Shown here: in pieces, positions 1 to 7,074 of the stretch
How the letters are laid out: each line of letters begins with the position of its first letter
How positions within the stretch are numbered: the stretch's first letter is position 1
DNA from: Candidatus Saccharibacteria bacterium UBA1788
Lineage (GTDB): Bacteria; Patescibacteriota; Saccharimonadia; Saccharimonadales; Saccharimonadaceae
DNA: 14,702 nt
NCBI GenBank assembly: GCA_002315165.1
Contig: DCGC01000009.1
Coordinates: forward strand, 2,767-17,468
Direction of reading: 5' to 3'
The notes under the pieces: model-generated
Seen by the model: the letters and a program-made list of their open reading frames with translations, nothing else
What the model was told of the DNA's origin: nothing
The model's database searches: none
Made by a program: the position numbers and the translations under genes

Positions 1-71
1 TGTAGCTCAGTTGGTAGAGCAGAGGCCTGAAGAGCCTTGTGTCGACGGTTCAAGTCCGCCCGGAACCACCA
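1..71 (+). tRNA. tRNA-Phe (anticodon GAA), 5' end cut by window edge
   Basis: The tRNA lacks about its first five bases. The D-arm (stem GCTC/GAGC) is at 5-20. The anticodon stem GAGGC/GCCTT (22-26 with 34-38) encloses the loop CTGAAGA, with anticodon GAA at 29-31. The T-arm is at 44-60 and the 3' acceptor strand at 61-67, followed by discriminator A68 and an encoded CCA at 69-71. Bases T1 and G2 fit acceptor positions 6-7, pairing with G62 and C61. One T-stem pair (A45-C59) is a mismatch, which is tolerable. The GAA anticodon decodes Phe UUC/UUU. The downstream gene begins 33 bases after the CCA with its own promoter, and no hairpin terminator is visible between them. Confidence 0.93.
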
Positions 72-89
72 TTTTGTTATTTTTGAGTA

Positions 90-98
90 TGATATAAT
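90..98 (+). promoter_or_regulatory. Extended -10 promoter of rarA, predicted leaderless
   Basis: TGaTATAAT is a perfect extended -10 element: TG at 90-91 and the hexamer at 93-98. No convincing -35 box is seen. With the hexamer at -12 to -7, position +1 is 105, the A of the rarA ATG. The mRNA would have no 5' leader, and no Shine-Dalgarno sequence is present. Confidence 0.75.
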
Positions 99-104
99 AC
101 CGAT

Positions 105-1277
105 ATGAACAGAGTTCCATTAGCGGAGCGCATGCGTCCGCAAAGTTTAGATGATGTAGTGGGACAAGGAGAGATTATTGGCGAGGGGAAAATTTTGACC
201 GAATTAGTCAAAAGGGGCGAGCCGGTAAATTTAATCTTTTGGGGTCCTCCTGGTACAGGAAAAACAACTCTTGCGAGAATCATCGCAAAAGAATTTCAAG
301 CTGACTTTATTGAAATTTCCGCAGTTACGTCTGGCAAAAAAGATGTAGAATCTGTCATAGAACGTGCAAAAATTAACTGGAATCTAAAAACCAGAACCGT
401 ACTTTTTGTGGACGAAATCCATAGATTCAATAAGGCACAACAAGATGCTTTTTTGCCGCACGTAGAATCTGGCCTGATTACACTAATTGGAGCTACCACC
501 GAGAACCCCTCGTTCGAGGTGATTTCTCCTTTATTATCAAGGTCTCGCGTAGTGTTAGTTTCCCATTTATCGAAAGAGGCGATCATTTCGGTGTTAAAAC
601 GTGCGATAAAGACCGAGGGGGCCACAAAGCGAATCAGTAAAGAAGCAGTCGATTATTTGGCGGAATTGTCCGGAGGAGATGCACGCTCTGCGTTGGGCGA
701 TTTAGAGTTAGCCTTATCACTGGCCGACATGGTGGATATTGAAGTAGTTAAACAAGCTGCTGGTAAAAAAGTGCCTGGGTATGACAAAAAAGGCGACAAC
801 CATTATGACAATATTTCTGCTTTTATTAAATCGATGCGAGGAGGCGATGTAGATGCTGCGCTATATTATTTAGCTCGCATGCTTGAGGGGGGTGAAGATC
901 CAAAGTTTATTGCGCGAAGAATGATTATTTTTGCGAGCGAAGATATCGGATTGGCCGGTAACGGCGCACTAGATTTAGCATTGAGTGCTTTTATGGCCGT
1001 CGAACGAGTAGGCATGCCGGAAAGTGGATTAATTCTAGCGCACGTGGTGACCGCTTTAACCAAAGCAAAGAAATCTAGAGAAACAACCGATGCTTGGTAC
1101 CGAGCTAAAGATTTAGCCAAAAAATCTATGCGAGAACCAGTTCCGGTTTGGCTAAAAAATGCGCCGACAAAATTAATGCAAGATTTGGGTTTTGGCAAAG
1201 GTCAGAAGTGGGAAGCCGGATTTCATCTGGATAAAAGCTATTTGCCAGAAGAAATTAAAGACCAAAAGATTTTTTAG
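105..1277 (+). CDS. rarA: Replication-associated recombination protein A (RarA/MgsA AAA+ ATPase)
   Basis: This is a 390-residue AAA+ ATPase of the RarA/MgsA/WRNIP1 family, related to clamp loaders. Family members act in the cytoplasm at stalled replication forks and interact with SSB-coated DNA. Visible motifs are the N-terminal LAERMRPQSLDDVVGQ, Walker A GPPGTGKT (residues 47-54), Walker B VLFVDEIH (99-106), sensor 1 IGATTENPSF (128-137), the arginine-finger segment LLSRSR (143-148) and the sensor 2 region GGDARSALG. A C-terminal helical tetramerisation part includes FIARRMIIFASEDIGLA. Length is slightly under the usual 420-450 residues, mainly at the C-terminus. The ATG at 105 is supported by homology and by the promoter, which places transcription start exactly on it. 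The stop codon overlaps that of the convergent ABC exporter. Confidence 0.95.
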   Translation: MNRVPLAERMRPQSLDDVVGQGEIIGEGKILTELVKRGEPVNLIFWGPPGTGKTTLARIIAKEFQADFIEISAVTSGKKDVESVIERAKINWNLKTRTVLFVDEIHRFNKAQQDAFLPHVESGLITLIGATTENPSFEVISPLLSRSRVVLVSHLSKEAIISVLKRAIKTEGATKRISKEAVDYLAELSGGDARSALGDLELALSLADMVDIEVVKQAAGKKVPGYDKKGDNHYDNISAFIKSMRGGDVDAALYYLARMLEGGEDPKFIARRMIIFASEDIGLAGNGALDLALSAFMAVERVGMPESGLILAHVVTALTKAKKSRETTDAWYRAKDLAKKSMREPVPVWLKNAPTKLMQDLGFGKGQKWEAGFHLDKSYLPEEIKDQKIF

Positions 1278-3067
1278 CTATTATCTTCTTCGAAAAATGC
1301 GCCTGATTGGTGAGACCAAAGTTTTTGGTATTCACCATTGCGCTTAAGAAGTTCAACATGCGTTCCCTGCTCGACAATCTTGCCGTCCTTTAAAACAATA
1401 ATGCGATCGAGATTTGCAACCGTTGAAAGACGGTGAGCAATGACAATCGAGGTTCTACCTTCCATGAGGTTACTAAGGGCAGATTGGATGGCGGATTCAG
1501 ACTCAGAATCGAGCGCGGACGTAGCTTCATCGAGTACGAGAATAGGAGCGTCTTTGAGAATGGCGCGAGCGATAGCGACACGCTGGCGTTGACCGCCAGA
1601 GAGCTTAACGCCGCGTTCTCCAACTAGCGTATTATAGCCGTCTGGCAGGTCTTCGATAAAATCATTCGCGCTGGCAAGCTTGGCGACTTTTTGAATTTCT
1701 TGAATATCCGCATCTGGCTTAGAATAAGCAATGTTGTCGGCTACGGAGCGATGGAACAGTGCTGTTTCTTGTGGAACGTAAGAAATATTTTCTCGCAAGG
1801 TTTTTTGTGTGACATGTTTAATGTCTTGACCGTCAATTTTAATAGCACCAGCATCGACGTCGGCGAAACGTAAAAGAAGTTTCGTGAGCGTGGTTTTGCC
1901 GGAACCAGATATGCCAACGAGACCAACTTTTTCTCCTGCAGAAATCTGTAGAGACAAATTATCGAAGATGGCCTTTTTGGCTTCTTTGTGGCGGAAAGAA
2001 ATATTTTCAAAAATTACTTCACCGCGTTTAACGGTTAAGTTTTGTGCGTTTGGCAAGTCGACAACATCATCTGGAAGATCAAGAATTTTAGTCATTTCTT
2101 CGGCATCACCAAAAACGCGATTGAATGTCTTAAAGATGCTGTTAATATCCCAAAGATTACCTAAAACTTGAGTTGAGTAATTAACAATAAGGATGAGCGT
2201 AGCTACTGGCAGACCAAACCAAATTGAGCCGAAAACTAAAAATATATAGATCGCTGCGTTGATGCCGATATTTACGCCACTAAACATTACATCACGTTTA
2301 ATCGTGGCACGCATAACTTTAAACGACGCATTCATAGTTGTGCGCATGAAAATCGCATAGCGATGGTGTTCGTGAGATTCTCGAGCGTAAGATTTTACGG
2401 AAGTAATGTTGGAAATGGAATCGGCAAGCTGTCCGGTCTGGCGGTTGGACGCAGAAGCTTCTTCTGAATTATAGTGAGCAATGCGCTTTGAGGTAAGCCC
2501 CGCAATGACAATATAGACAACTATGAAAGCCAGTAGCAAGGCGGTATAGAGCGGGGCTAGCGGCCAAAGAATTGCAACTATTGCTGTGATATGCGTAGCC
2601 ATTGGTAGAATATTCCAAATAATTTCGTCAAGCAGACGTTCAAACGCGCCAGTGAATTTATTTGTTTGGGAGACAAGCGAGCCAGAAAAACGATCGCTAT
2701 GGAATTGCATTGACTGCGCAGAAACCGTATCGAAACATTTGCTCGATAAATCATACATTGCTTTGAGCTCCATTTTCCAGCAAAAATATAGACGAAGTTT
2801 TTCAAGTAGGATACTATTAATTGCGAAAATAATTACGAACAAAATAACTTCTGGCAAGATATCCGCGTTAATTTCTTCGATTGTGACGCCGTCTGCGACT
2901 CGGCCGATAACTTGGGCAGAAATATAAGTGGCAAAAACATTACGAATTAAAATTACAATTGGGGTAAGAACAAAAACCCCGAGAGAGAGCCATTTGTATT
3001 TTTTGACTTCCTGCCAATAATACCATAGCGTTCTTCTAACCGTACTTGTTTTGCTTGATTTTGTCAT
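1274..3067 (-). CDS. ABC exporter, fused membrane and ATP-binding domains
   Basis: This 597-residue half-transporter has the MsbA/Sav1866/MDR layout, with an N-terminal six-helix exporter domain (about 1-320) followed by a nucleotide-binding domain (about 348-585). It should dimerise in the inner membrane and use ATP to export lipids, peptides or drugs; the substrate cannot be told from sequence. The ATPase has Walker A GISGSGKT (385-392), a Q-loop near VPQE (431-434), signature LSGGQRQR (489-496), Walker B ILVLDE (509-514), D-loop SALD (517-520) and the switch histidine in IVIAHR (H545). All catalytic residues are intact, including the glutamate after Walker B. It is a single gene, so a homodimer is likely unless a partner lies elsewhere. 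The first ATG lies exactly at the predicted transcription start. The 3' end overlaps the rarA stop codon and no terminator is visible. Confidence 0.92.
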   Translation of the reverse strand: MTKSSKTSTVRRTLWYYWQEVKKYKWLSLGVFVLTPIVILIRNVFATYISAQVIGRVADGVTIEEINADILPEVILFVIIFAINSILLEKLRLYFCWKMELKAMYDLSSKCFDTVSAQSMQFHSDRFSGSLVSQTNKFTGAFERLLDEIIWNILPMATHITAIVAILWPLAPLYTALLLAFIVVYIVIAGLTSKRIAHYNSEEASASNRQTGQLADSISNITSVKSYARESHEHHRYAIFMRTTMNASFKVMRATIKRDVMFSGVNIGINAAIYIFLVFGSIWFGLPVATLILIVNYSTQVLGNLWDINSIFKTFNRVFGDAEEMTKILDLPDDVVDLPNAQNLTVKRGEVIFENISFRHKEAKKAIFDNLSLQISAGEKVGLVGISGSGKTTLTKLLLRFADVDAGAIKIDGQDIKHVTQKTLRENISYVPQETALFHRSVADNIAYSKPDADIQEIQKVAKLASANDFIEDLPDGYNTLVGERGVKLSGGQRQRVAIARAILKDAPILVLDEATSALDSESESAIQSALSNLMEGRTSIVIAHRLSTVANLDRIIVLKDGKIVEQGTHVELLKRNGEYQKLWSHQSGAFFEEDNS

Positions 3068-3073
3068 AAAAAT

Positions 3074-3082
3074 ATTGTATCA
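3074..3082 (-). promoter_or_regulatory. Extended -10 promoter of the ABC exporter, predicted leaderless
   Basis: On the minus strand TGaTACAAT runs from 3082 down to 3074. The hexamer matches TATAAT at five of six positions. Six bases (ATTTTT) separate it from the ATG, so +1 falls on the A of the start codon at 3067. No Shine-Dalgarno site or clear -35 box is seen. Confidence 0.68.
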
Positions 3083-3120
3083 CAGTATTTTTTAAGATTA
3101 CAGGCATTTATTGGAAAAAG

Positions 3121-3129
3121 TGTTATAAT
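3121..3129 (+). promoter_or_regulatory. Extended -10 promoter of ppa (with leader)
   Basis: TGtTATAAT at 3121-3129 is a perfect extended -10. Predicted transcription start is about 3136, giving a leader of roughly 26 bases. The leader carries a Shine-Dalgarno GGAG at 3152-3155, six bases before the ATG. This contrasts with the leaderless promoters nearby. Confidence 0.7.
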
Positions 3130-3161
3130 TATTTTTATATCAACATAAATTGGAGTAAAAA

Positions 3162-3701
3162 ATGGCTGATTTTAATAAAGTTCTCAATCCTGGCGATTAT
3201 CAAAATGGCGAATTGAATGTTGTAATAGAAATCCCTACTGGATCGAACCATAAAATCGAATGGGACCGTGAGCATGCTTGCTTTATGCTCGATCGCGTAG
3301 AACCTGTTGCCTTTGCAAAACCTTGCAATTATGGCTTTATCCCGCAGACAATTGACGAAGATGGTGACGAGCTTGATGTCCTCATGATTACGGACCAACC
3401 GCTCACAACTGGAATTTGGATGAAAGCAAAAATTCTTGGCGTAATGAAGTTTGTTGATGGTGGTGAGGTTGACGATAAAATTATTTGTGTACCTGCGGAC
3501 GATAGGAATAATGGAGATGCGTATAACTCTCTTGAGGATTTACCAAAACAACTTTTGAAGCAAATTGAGTTCCACTTTAATCATTACAAAGATTTGAAGA
3601 AAGCTGGATCTACGGAAGTTAAAGGTTTCTTTGGTCTTGATGAAGCAAAAGAAGTTATTGCTGAGTCGATAAAGCGCTGGGACGAATCTGATCGCAAATA
3701 A
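3162..3701 (+). CDS. ppa: Inorganic pyrophosphatase, family I (soluble)
   Basis: This cytoplasmic enzyme hydrolyses pyrophosphate to two phosphates using Mg2+, pulling nucleotide polymerisation and aminoacylation forward. The 179-residue length is typical of bacterial family I enzymes (about 175). The diagnostic metal-binding motif DGDELD is at residues 67-72, inside IDEDGDELDVLMI. Other expected active-site residues can be matched: E23 in VVIEIPTGS, K31 and E33 in HKIEWD, R45, Y57 in PCNYGFIP, D99, the D104/D105-K106 cluster in EVDDKI, and Y142-K143 in FNHYKDL. The ATG is supported by GGAG six bases upstream. The gene ends ten bases before a hairpin terminator shared with the convergent ABC permease gene. 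Confidence 0.96.
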   Translation: MADFNKVLNPGDYQNGELNVVIEIPTGSNHKIEWDREHACFMLDRVEPVAFAKPCNYGFIPQTIDEDGDELDVLMITDQPLTTGIWMKAKILGVMKFVDGGEVDDKIICVPADDRNNGDAYNSLEDLPKQLLKQIEFHFNHYKDLKKAGSTEVKGFFGLDEAKEVIAESIKRWDESDRK

Positions 3702-3710
3702 ATAATGCAC

Positions 3711-3742
3711 AAAAAAATATCTCCATAAGGAGATATTTTTTT
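3711..3742. terminator. Bidirectional rho-independent terminator between ppa and the ABC permease
   Basis: A perfect 14-bp inverted repeat, 3711-3724 with 3729-3742, has an ATAA loop. The core is TATCTCC/GGAGATA, flanked by seven A on one side and seven T on the other. A U-tract therefore follows the stem on either strand. It lies between the convergent stops of ppa (3701) and the permease gene (3748). Confidence 0.9.
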
Positions 3743-3747
3743 ATTGG

Positions 3748-4539
3748 CTATTCAACATTAACGCCGGCATTAAGAGCTTTATTGCCACAAAATAGTAGAA
3801 TTATAATATTTACGACGTATCCAAAAATTCCGAATACAGCTAATAGTATTATGACATTTGGATAGAATTCCGTGCTACTAAAAATCTTAAAGACGTCGTG
3901 ATTGAAGATTCCAGCGAACAGCATGAATAAGACGGCTGTGATTTGAGTGCCAACATAGATTGTTAATCCTACCACAAAACTTTTGAGAGGCTTGTTTGTT
4001 TCGTAACTATGGCCGATAATGATGCCCAAAAAGCCTACGAACATAACGCAAAACGTTTCTAGCAAAATTAAAACCGAAAAAATCAAAACTAAAAGCCAGC
4101 CCGACACGCCAAAAAGATTGGCAAAAATGTCGAGAGTTTCAAAAACTTTGGTCAAGACATCGGACCCTACATAGGTGATAAAAAGCGCCAATATACCAAC
4201 AGCAATACCAACCAACATGATTAATGTGCTGCTAATAACTTTACCAAAGAAAATTTCGGTTTTTGTTACTGGCAAAGTGTGCGTGAGGTAAGCTTCATCG
4301 CCAAAAACGCTAGACCTAAAATTGAACCAAATTCTAATAGCGGTATTAATTAGCAGGCTAGCCACAGCAAACGAAATAGTTGTTCCAGACAAAACACTGG
4401 ATAGAATTATAGAAAAAGTTGATTCTGGCAGTAGGCGGCTTAAGGCAGTAGCTATTGCAAAACTAAAAGCGATGATATAAAAAGAAGAAATCTTTTTTGA
4501 CATGGATTTGAAATCGTATTTGATAATTTTGTTTAGCAT
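3748..4539 (-). CDS. ABC-2 type transporter permease
   Basis: This 263-residue, very hydrophobic protein has about six predicted membrane segments. The first is near residues 20-37, others near 45-67, 100-125, 143-178 and 190-215, and the last near 228-250. It begins with a short cytoplasmic N-terminus (MLNKIIKYDFKSM) typical of ABC-2 permeases that pair with a separate ATPase. The start follows the ATPase stop by two bases, with a GAAAGG ribosome-binding site inside the 3' end of the ATPase gene, so translation is probably coupled. With the upstream ATPase and GntR regulator it forms a YtrA-like cassette. In other bacteria such cassettes respond to cell-envelope stress or antimicrobial peptides. 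The substrate is unknown. Family placement rests on topology and context, not on a strong motif. Confidence 0.8.
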   Translation of the reverse strand: MLNKIIKYDFKSMSKKISSFYIIAFSFAIATALSRLLPESTFSIILSSVLSGTTISFAVASLLINTAIRIWFNFRSSVFGDEAYLTHTLPVTKTEIFFGKVISSTLIMLVGIAVGILALFITYVGSDVLTKVFETLDIFANLFGVSGWLLVLIFSVLILLETFCVMFVGFLGIIIGHSYETNKPLKSFVVGLTIYVGTQITAVLFMLFAGIFNHDVFKIFSSTEFYPNVIILLAVFGIFGYVVNIIILLFCGNKALNAGVNVE

Positions 4540-4541
4540 GT

Positions 4542-5246
4542 TTACCTTTCTACTTTAAATGTATTGCGAAAAATTTCGTCAATTGATTTTTTATTTTTCT
4601 TGCGCAATTTGTCTGCTGAATCTTCTAGGATTATTTTTCCTTGGTCGATAAAAATAACATCGTCAAGAATTTTTTCTATGTCAGAAATAATATGAGTAGA
4701 AATGAGAACACTAGCTTCGTCATGAAAATTTTTTAGAATAGTTTTTAGGACATAATCACGAGTGGCCGGATCAACTCCGCCAAGAGGCTCATCAAGAACA
4801 TAGAGATCCGCTTTTCTAGAAACAACAAGAACGAGTTGAACTTTTTCCTGCATACCTTTGCTCATTTTTGCAAGTTTTTGATTTGGATCGAGATCTAAAT
4901 CATTAAAGAGTCGTAATGCCTTATCTGCGTCAAAATTTGGATAAAAATCGGTAAATAATTTTACAGCATCGTTGGGAGTCATTTGGCGATCAAGATAAGT
5001 GCGCTCTGGGAGATACGAAATCGCAAGTTTTGATTTTGGAGAAATATTTTTGCCCTTGAATTTTATTTCTCCAGATGTTGGAGTTAATAAGTCATTGACT
5101 AATTTCATGATTGTAGTTTTGCCAGCACCATTACGACCAAGAAGCCCAACGATTCGTCCAGCTTTGACGGTGCAAGAGACATTATCGAGCACTGTTTTGC
5201 TTTTATATTTTTTCGTAACGTTTTTTAGGCATAGAAGTTCTGCCAT
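4542..5246 (-). CDS. ABC transporter ATP-binding protein (YtrB/CcmA-like)
   Basis: This 234-residue ATPase powers the adjacent membrane permease. Motifs are Walker A GRNGAGKT (37-44), Walker B LYVLDEP (148-154) with catalytic E153, D-loop GGVDP (156-160) and switch histidine H185 in STHIISD. The signature is the divergent form MSKGMQEKV (128-136) instead of LSGGQ. That form is characteristic of the subfamily serving ABC-2 permeases regulated by GntR/YtrA-type repressors. The ATG at 5246 overlaps the regulator's stop by one base (TAATG) and is preceded by a near-ideal Shine-Dalgarno AAAGGAGG, so the genes are co-transcribed. This is the strongest ribosome-binding site in the cassette. Confidence 0.92.
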   Translation of the reverse strand: MAELLCLKNVTKKYKSKTVLDNVSCTVKAGRIVGLLGRNGAGKTTIMKLVNDLLTPTSGEIKFKGKNISPKSKLAISYLPERTYLDRQMTPNDAVKLFTDFYPNFDADKALRLFNDLDLDPNQKLAKMSKGMQEKVQLVLVVSRKADLYVLDEPLGGVDPATRDYVLKTILKNFHDEASVLISTHIISDIEKILDDVIFIDQGKIILEDSADKLRKKNKKSIDEIFRNTFKVER

Positions 5247-5593
5247 TAAACCTCCTTTAGATATTTGATAATTTCTTTTTTGGAAATTCCCGCATCTTGC
5301 ATTCTGTCAAAAAACTCTTTAGTCTTTTCTTCAATTAATTCTCTTTTTTTAAGAGCGATCGTATCCGTGTCGCTGGTAATAAACTTACCTTTTGTGCGCT
5401 CCGTAAAAACAAGGTTTTCTTCTTCAAGTTCTTGGAATGCACGTTGCACAGTGTTTGGATTAACTTGTAAGTCTACCGCAAAATCACGCACAGAAGAGAG
5501 TCTTTCTCCTGGTAAAAATTTTCCAGAAACTATTCCAAGTTTTATCCATTCAGCAATCTGAAGATAGATTGGAATGTTTGAATCAAAATCTAT
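5246..5593 (-). CDS. GntR-family transcriptional regulator (YtrA subfamily), apparent non-canonical start
   Basis: This is a small winged-helix repressor of the YtrA type. The N-terminal DNA-binding domain reads IDFDSNIPIYLQIAEWIK, then PGERLSSVRDFAVDLQ and VNPNTVQRAFQELEEENLV, followed by a short helical dimerisation tail. From the proposed start it is 115 residues, normal for YtrA proteins (about 110-130). The only standard in-frame start is GTG at 5491, but that would delete the first helix and half of the helix-turn-helix. The homologous reading frame extends up to an in-frame TAA at 5620-5618 with no ATG, GTG or TTG in between. The best start is ATA at 5593-5591, six bases after the Shine-Dalgarno AGAAAGG (5606-5600); ATA at 5599 and ATT at 5614 are alternatives. 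It presumably represses its own ABC operon. Confidence 0.8.
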   Translation of the reverse strand: MDFDSNIPIYLQIAEWIKLGIVSGKFLPGERLSSVRDFAVDLQVNPNTVQRAFQELEEENLVFTERTKGKFITSDTDTIALKKRELIEEKTKEFFDRMQDAGISKKEIIKYLKEV

Positions 5594-5625
5594 TGCTATC
5601 CTTTCTGTGTTAATGACTTAATACA

Positions 5626-5653
5626 ATGATATTCTATTTAAGAATAATGTCAA
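5626..5653 (-). promoter_or_regulatory. Promoter of the GntR-ABC operon (-35 and -10)
   Basis: On the minus strand a perfect -35 TTGACA (5653-5648) lies 16 bases upstream of TATCAT (5631-5626), which matches the -10 consensus at five of six positions. Predicted transcription start is about 5619. It abuts the glyS terminator. Most other promoters in the window rely on an extended -10 and lack a -35, so this one is built differently. Any GntR operator has not been resolved. Confidence 0.6.
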
Positions 5654-5655
5654 GA

Positions 5656-5684
5656 AAAAAAGAAGCCCTTTGGGCTTCTTTTTT
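5656..5684 (-). terminator. Rho-independent terminator of glyS
   Basis: A 13-bp stem, 5656-5668 with 5672-5684, has a TTT loop and the core GAAGCCC/GGGCTTC. Flanking A/T runs supply a U-tract on the minus strand. The stem overlaps the glyS stop codon (5685-5683). The symmetry could also let it work on the plus strand, although no plus-strand gene ends there. Confidence 0.88.
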
Positions 5685-7041
5685 AAAGTTCTTCGATTTT
5701 AACACGAATTTGTTCCGTAGTATCTCTATCTCGAACTGCAACGGTTCCATCTTCGAGAGTGTCGAAGTCAATAACAATACATTTTGGCGTGCCGATTTCG
5801 TCTTGGCGGCGATAACGTTTGCCGATATTGCCATTATCGTCAAATTCGCAGACGTACTTTTGACTGAGCTTGTTAAAAACTTCTTTGGCTTTTTCTACTA
5901 GTTCTGGCTTGTTTTTAAGCAGTGGGAATACAGCATATTTTACAGGTGCAAGCTCCGGATTAAGTTTTAGGACGGTGCGCTCGCTCCCATTATTGAGAGT
6001 CTCGACATTATAAGCATCGGATATTACTGCTAAAAATAGTCGGCCTAGACCCATTGATGTTTCAAGAATCCATGGAATATATTTTTCGTTAGCAGTCTGA
6101 TCGAAATAGTTCAGATCGGTTCCAGAGAATTTCATATGCTGAGATAAATCGTAGTCAGAACGATCGTGAATACCCATCAACTCATCAAAGCCGTAGGACG
6201 GATAATTGTATTCAATATCCCATGCGTCTTTAGCATAGAATACGAGATTTTCATGCTGGTGCCATTTGAGATTTTCTTCTTTAAGACCAAGTGAGAGGAG
6301 CCAGCCCCATTGTTCTTGTTTGATGCGTTGATAGTTTTCTACATTATCATGTGGTTTGACGAAGTATTGAGTATCCGCCTGTTCAAACTCGCGGCAACGG
6401 AAAAGGAAGTTGCGTGGAGAAATTTCATTGCGGAAAGCTTTGCCGATTTGGGCAATACCAAAAGGAATCTTAACACGACAAGTATCGACAACGTTTTTAA
6501 AATTAAGATAGATGCCTTGGCAAGCTTCACCCGGAAGATAAACTGGTTCTTCGTTTTTCTCGGTAAAGTCTCCGAGGTTTGATTTCACAAGAAGATTGAA
6601 TTTTTTTGGTTCCGACCATTCTGGTTTTTTGCAACCAGGACATTTGACTTTGTCTTTATTTTCATCCCAAAGTTTTTTGATTTCCTCTTCGGACATTTTT
6701 TCGTCAGCAAAAATACCGAGTTTTTCGAGCTCTTTATCTACACGCAGGCGAGTGTTGCAATTTTTACATTCAACTAAAGGATCAGCGAAACCATCAACGT
6801 GACCTGAGGCCTTCCAGACTTTTGGGTTTTTAAACATTGCTGAATCGAGACCGACGTAATCTGGTCGAGCTTGAACATTAGCCTTCCACCAATTTTGTTT
6901 GAGGTTATTAAGTAATTCGACACCATAAGGACCAAAATCATAAAGGCCAGCAGCGCCACCATAGATTTCGCTACCCTGATAAATAAAACCTCGACGTTTA
7001 AGGAGGGCAATAATATCATCCATAGATTTTGGTTTGGTCAT
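5683..7041 (-). CDS. glyS: Glycyl-tRNA synthetase, single-chain alpha2 type
   Basis: This class II synthetase charges tRNA-Gly with glycine using ATP in the cytoplasm. The 452-residue protein is the homodimeric, eukaryote/archaea/Gram-positive type, not the alpha2beta2 bacterial form. Motif 1 lies around YDFGPYGVELLNNLKQNWW (34-52). An inserted Cys4 zinc element is formed by C92/C95 and C134/C137. Motif 2 GKAFRNEISPRNFLFRCREF spans 200-219 and motif 3 ETSMGLGRLFLAV spans 327-339. The C-terminal anticodon-binding domain starts near 363 (LAPVKYAVFPL) and contains RYRRQDEIGTP. A short leader from the promoter at 7066-7074 carries AAAAGGAA, nine bases before the ATG. A terminator overlaps the stop codon, so the gene is a single transcription unit. 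Confidence 0.96.
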   Translation of the reverse strand: MTKPKSMDDIIALLKRRGFIYQGSEIYGGAAGLYDFGPYGVELLNNLKQNWWKANVQARPDYVGLDSAMFKNPKVWKASGHVDGFADPLVECKNCNTRLRVDKELEKLGIFADEKMSEEEIKKLWDENKDKVKCPGCKKPEWSEPKKFNLLVKSNLGDFTEKNEEPVYLPGEACQGIYLNFKNVVDTCRVKIPFGIAQIGKAFRNEISPRNFLFRCREFEQADTQYFVKPHDNVENYQRIKQEQWGWLLSLGLKEENLKWHQHENLVFYAKDAWDIEYNYPSYGFDELMGIHDRSDYDLSQHMKFSGTDLNYFDQTANEKYIPWILETSMGLGRLFLAVISDAYNVETLNNGSERTVLKLNPELAPVKYAVFPLLKNKPELVEKAKEVFNKLSQKYVCEFDDNGNIGKRYRRQDEIGTPKCIVIDFDTLEDGTVAVRDRDTTEQIRVKIEEL

Positions 7042-7065
7042 TTTCTAATTCCTTTTAACTGTTTT

Positions 7066-7074
7066 ATTATATCA
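7066..7074 (-). promoter_or_regulatory. Extended -10 promoter of glyS, overlapping the recO stop codon
   Basis: TGaTATAAT on the minus strand runs from 7074 down to 7066. Predicted transcription start is about 7059, giving an 18-base leader with AAAAGGAA as Shine-Dalgarno. The TGa of the extended element is the recO stop codon (7074-7072), so coding and promoter sequence share bases. Confidence 0.72.

Noticed and set aside
1884..2171. Plus-strand open frames inside the ABC exporter gene (also 1433-1627, 2586-2927)
   Set aside because: They are antisense to a well-supported coding sequence, have no recognisable domain and have no promoter or ribosome-binding site.
3111..3116. TTGGAA as a -35 box for ppa
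   Set aside because: It is only about seven bases from the -10 hexamer, far too close. The promoter fits an extended -10 without a -35.
5491..5493. GTG 5491 as start of the GntR regulator
   Set aside because: It truncates the winged helix in the middle of the PGERLSSVRD motif. The homologous frame continues for 34 more codons upstream.
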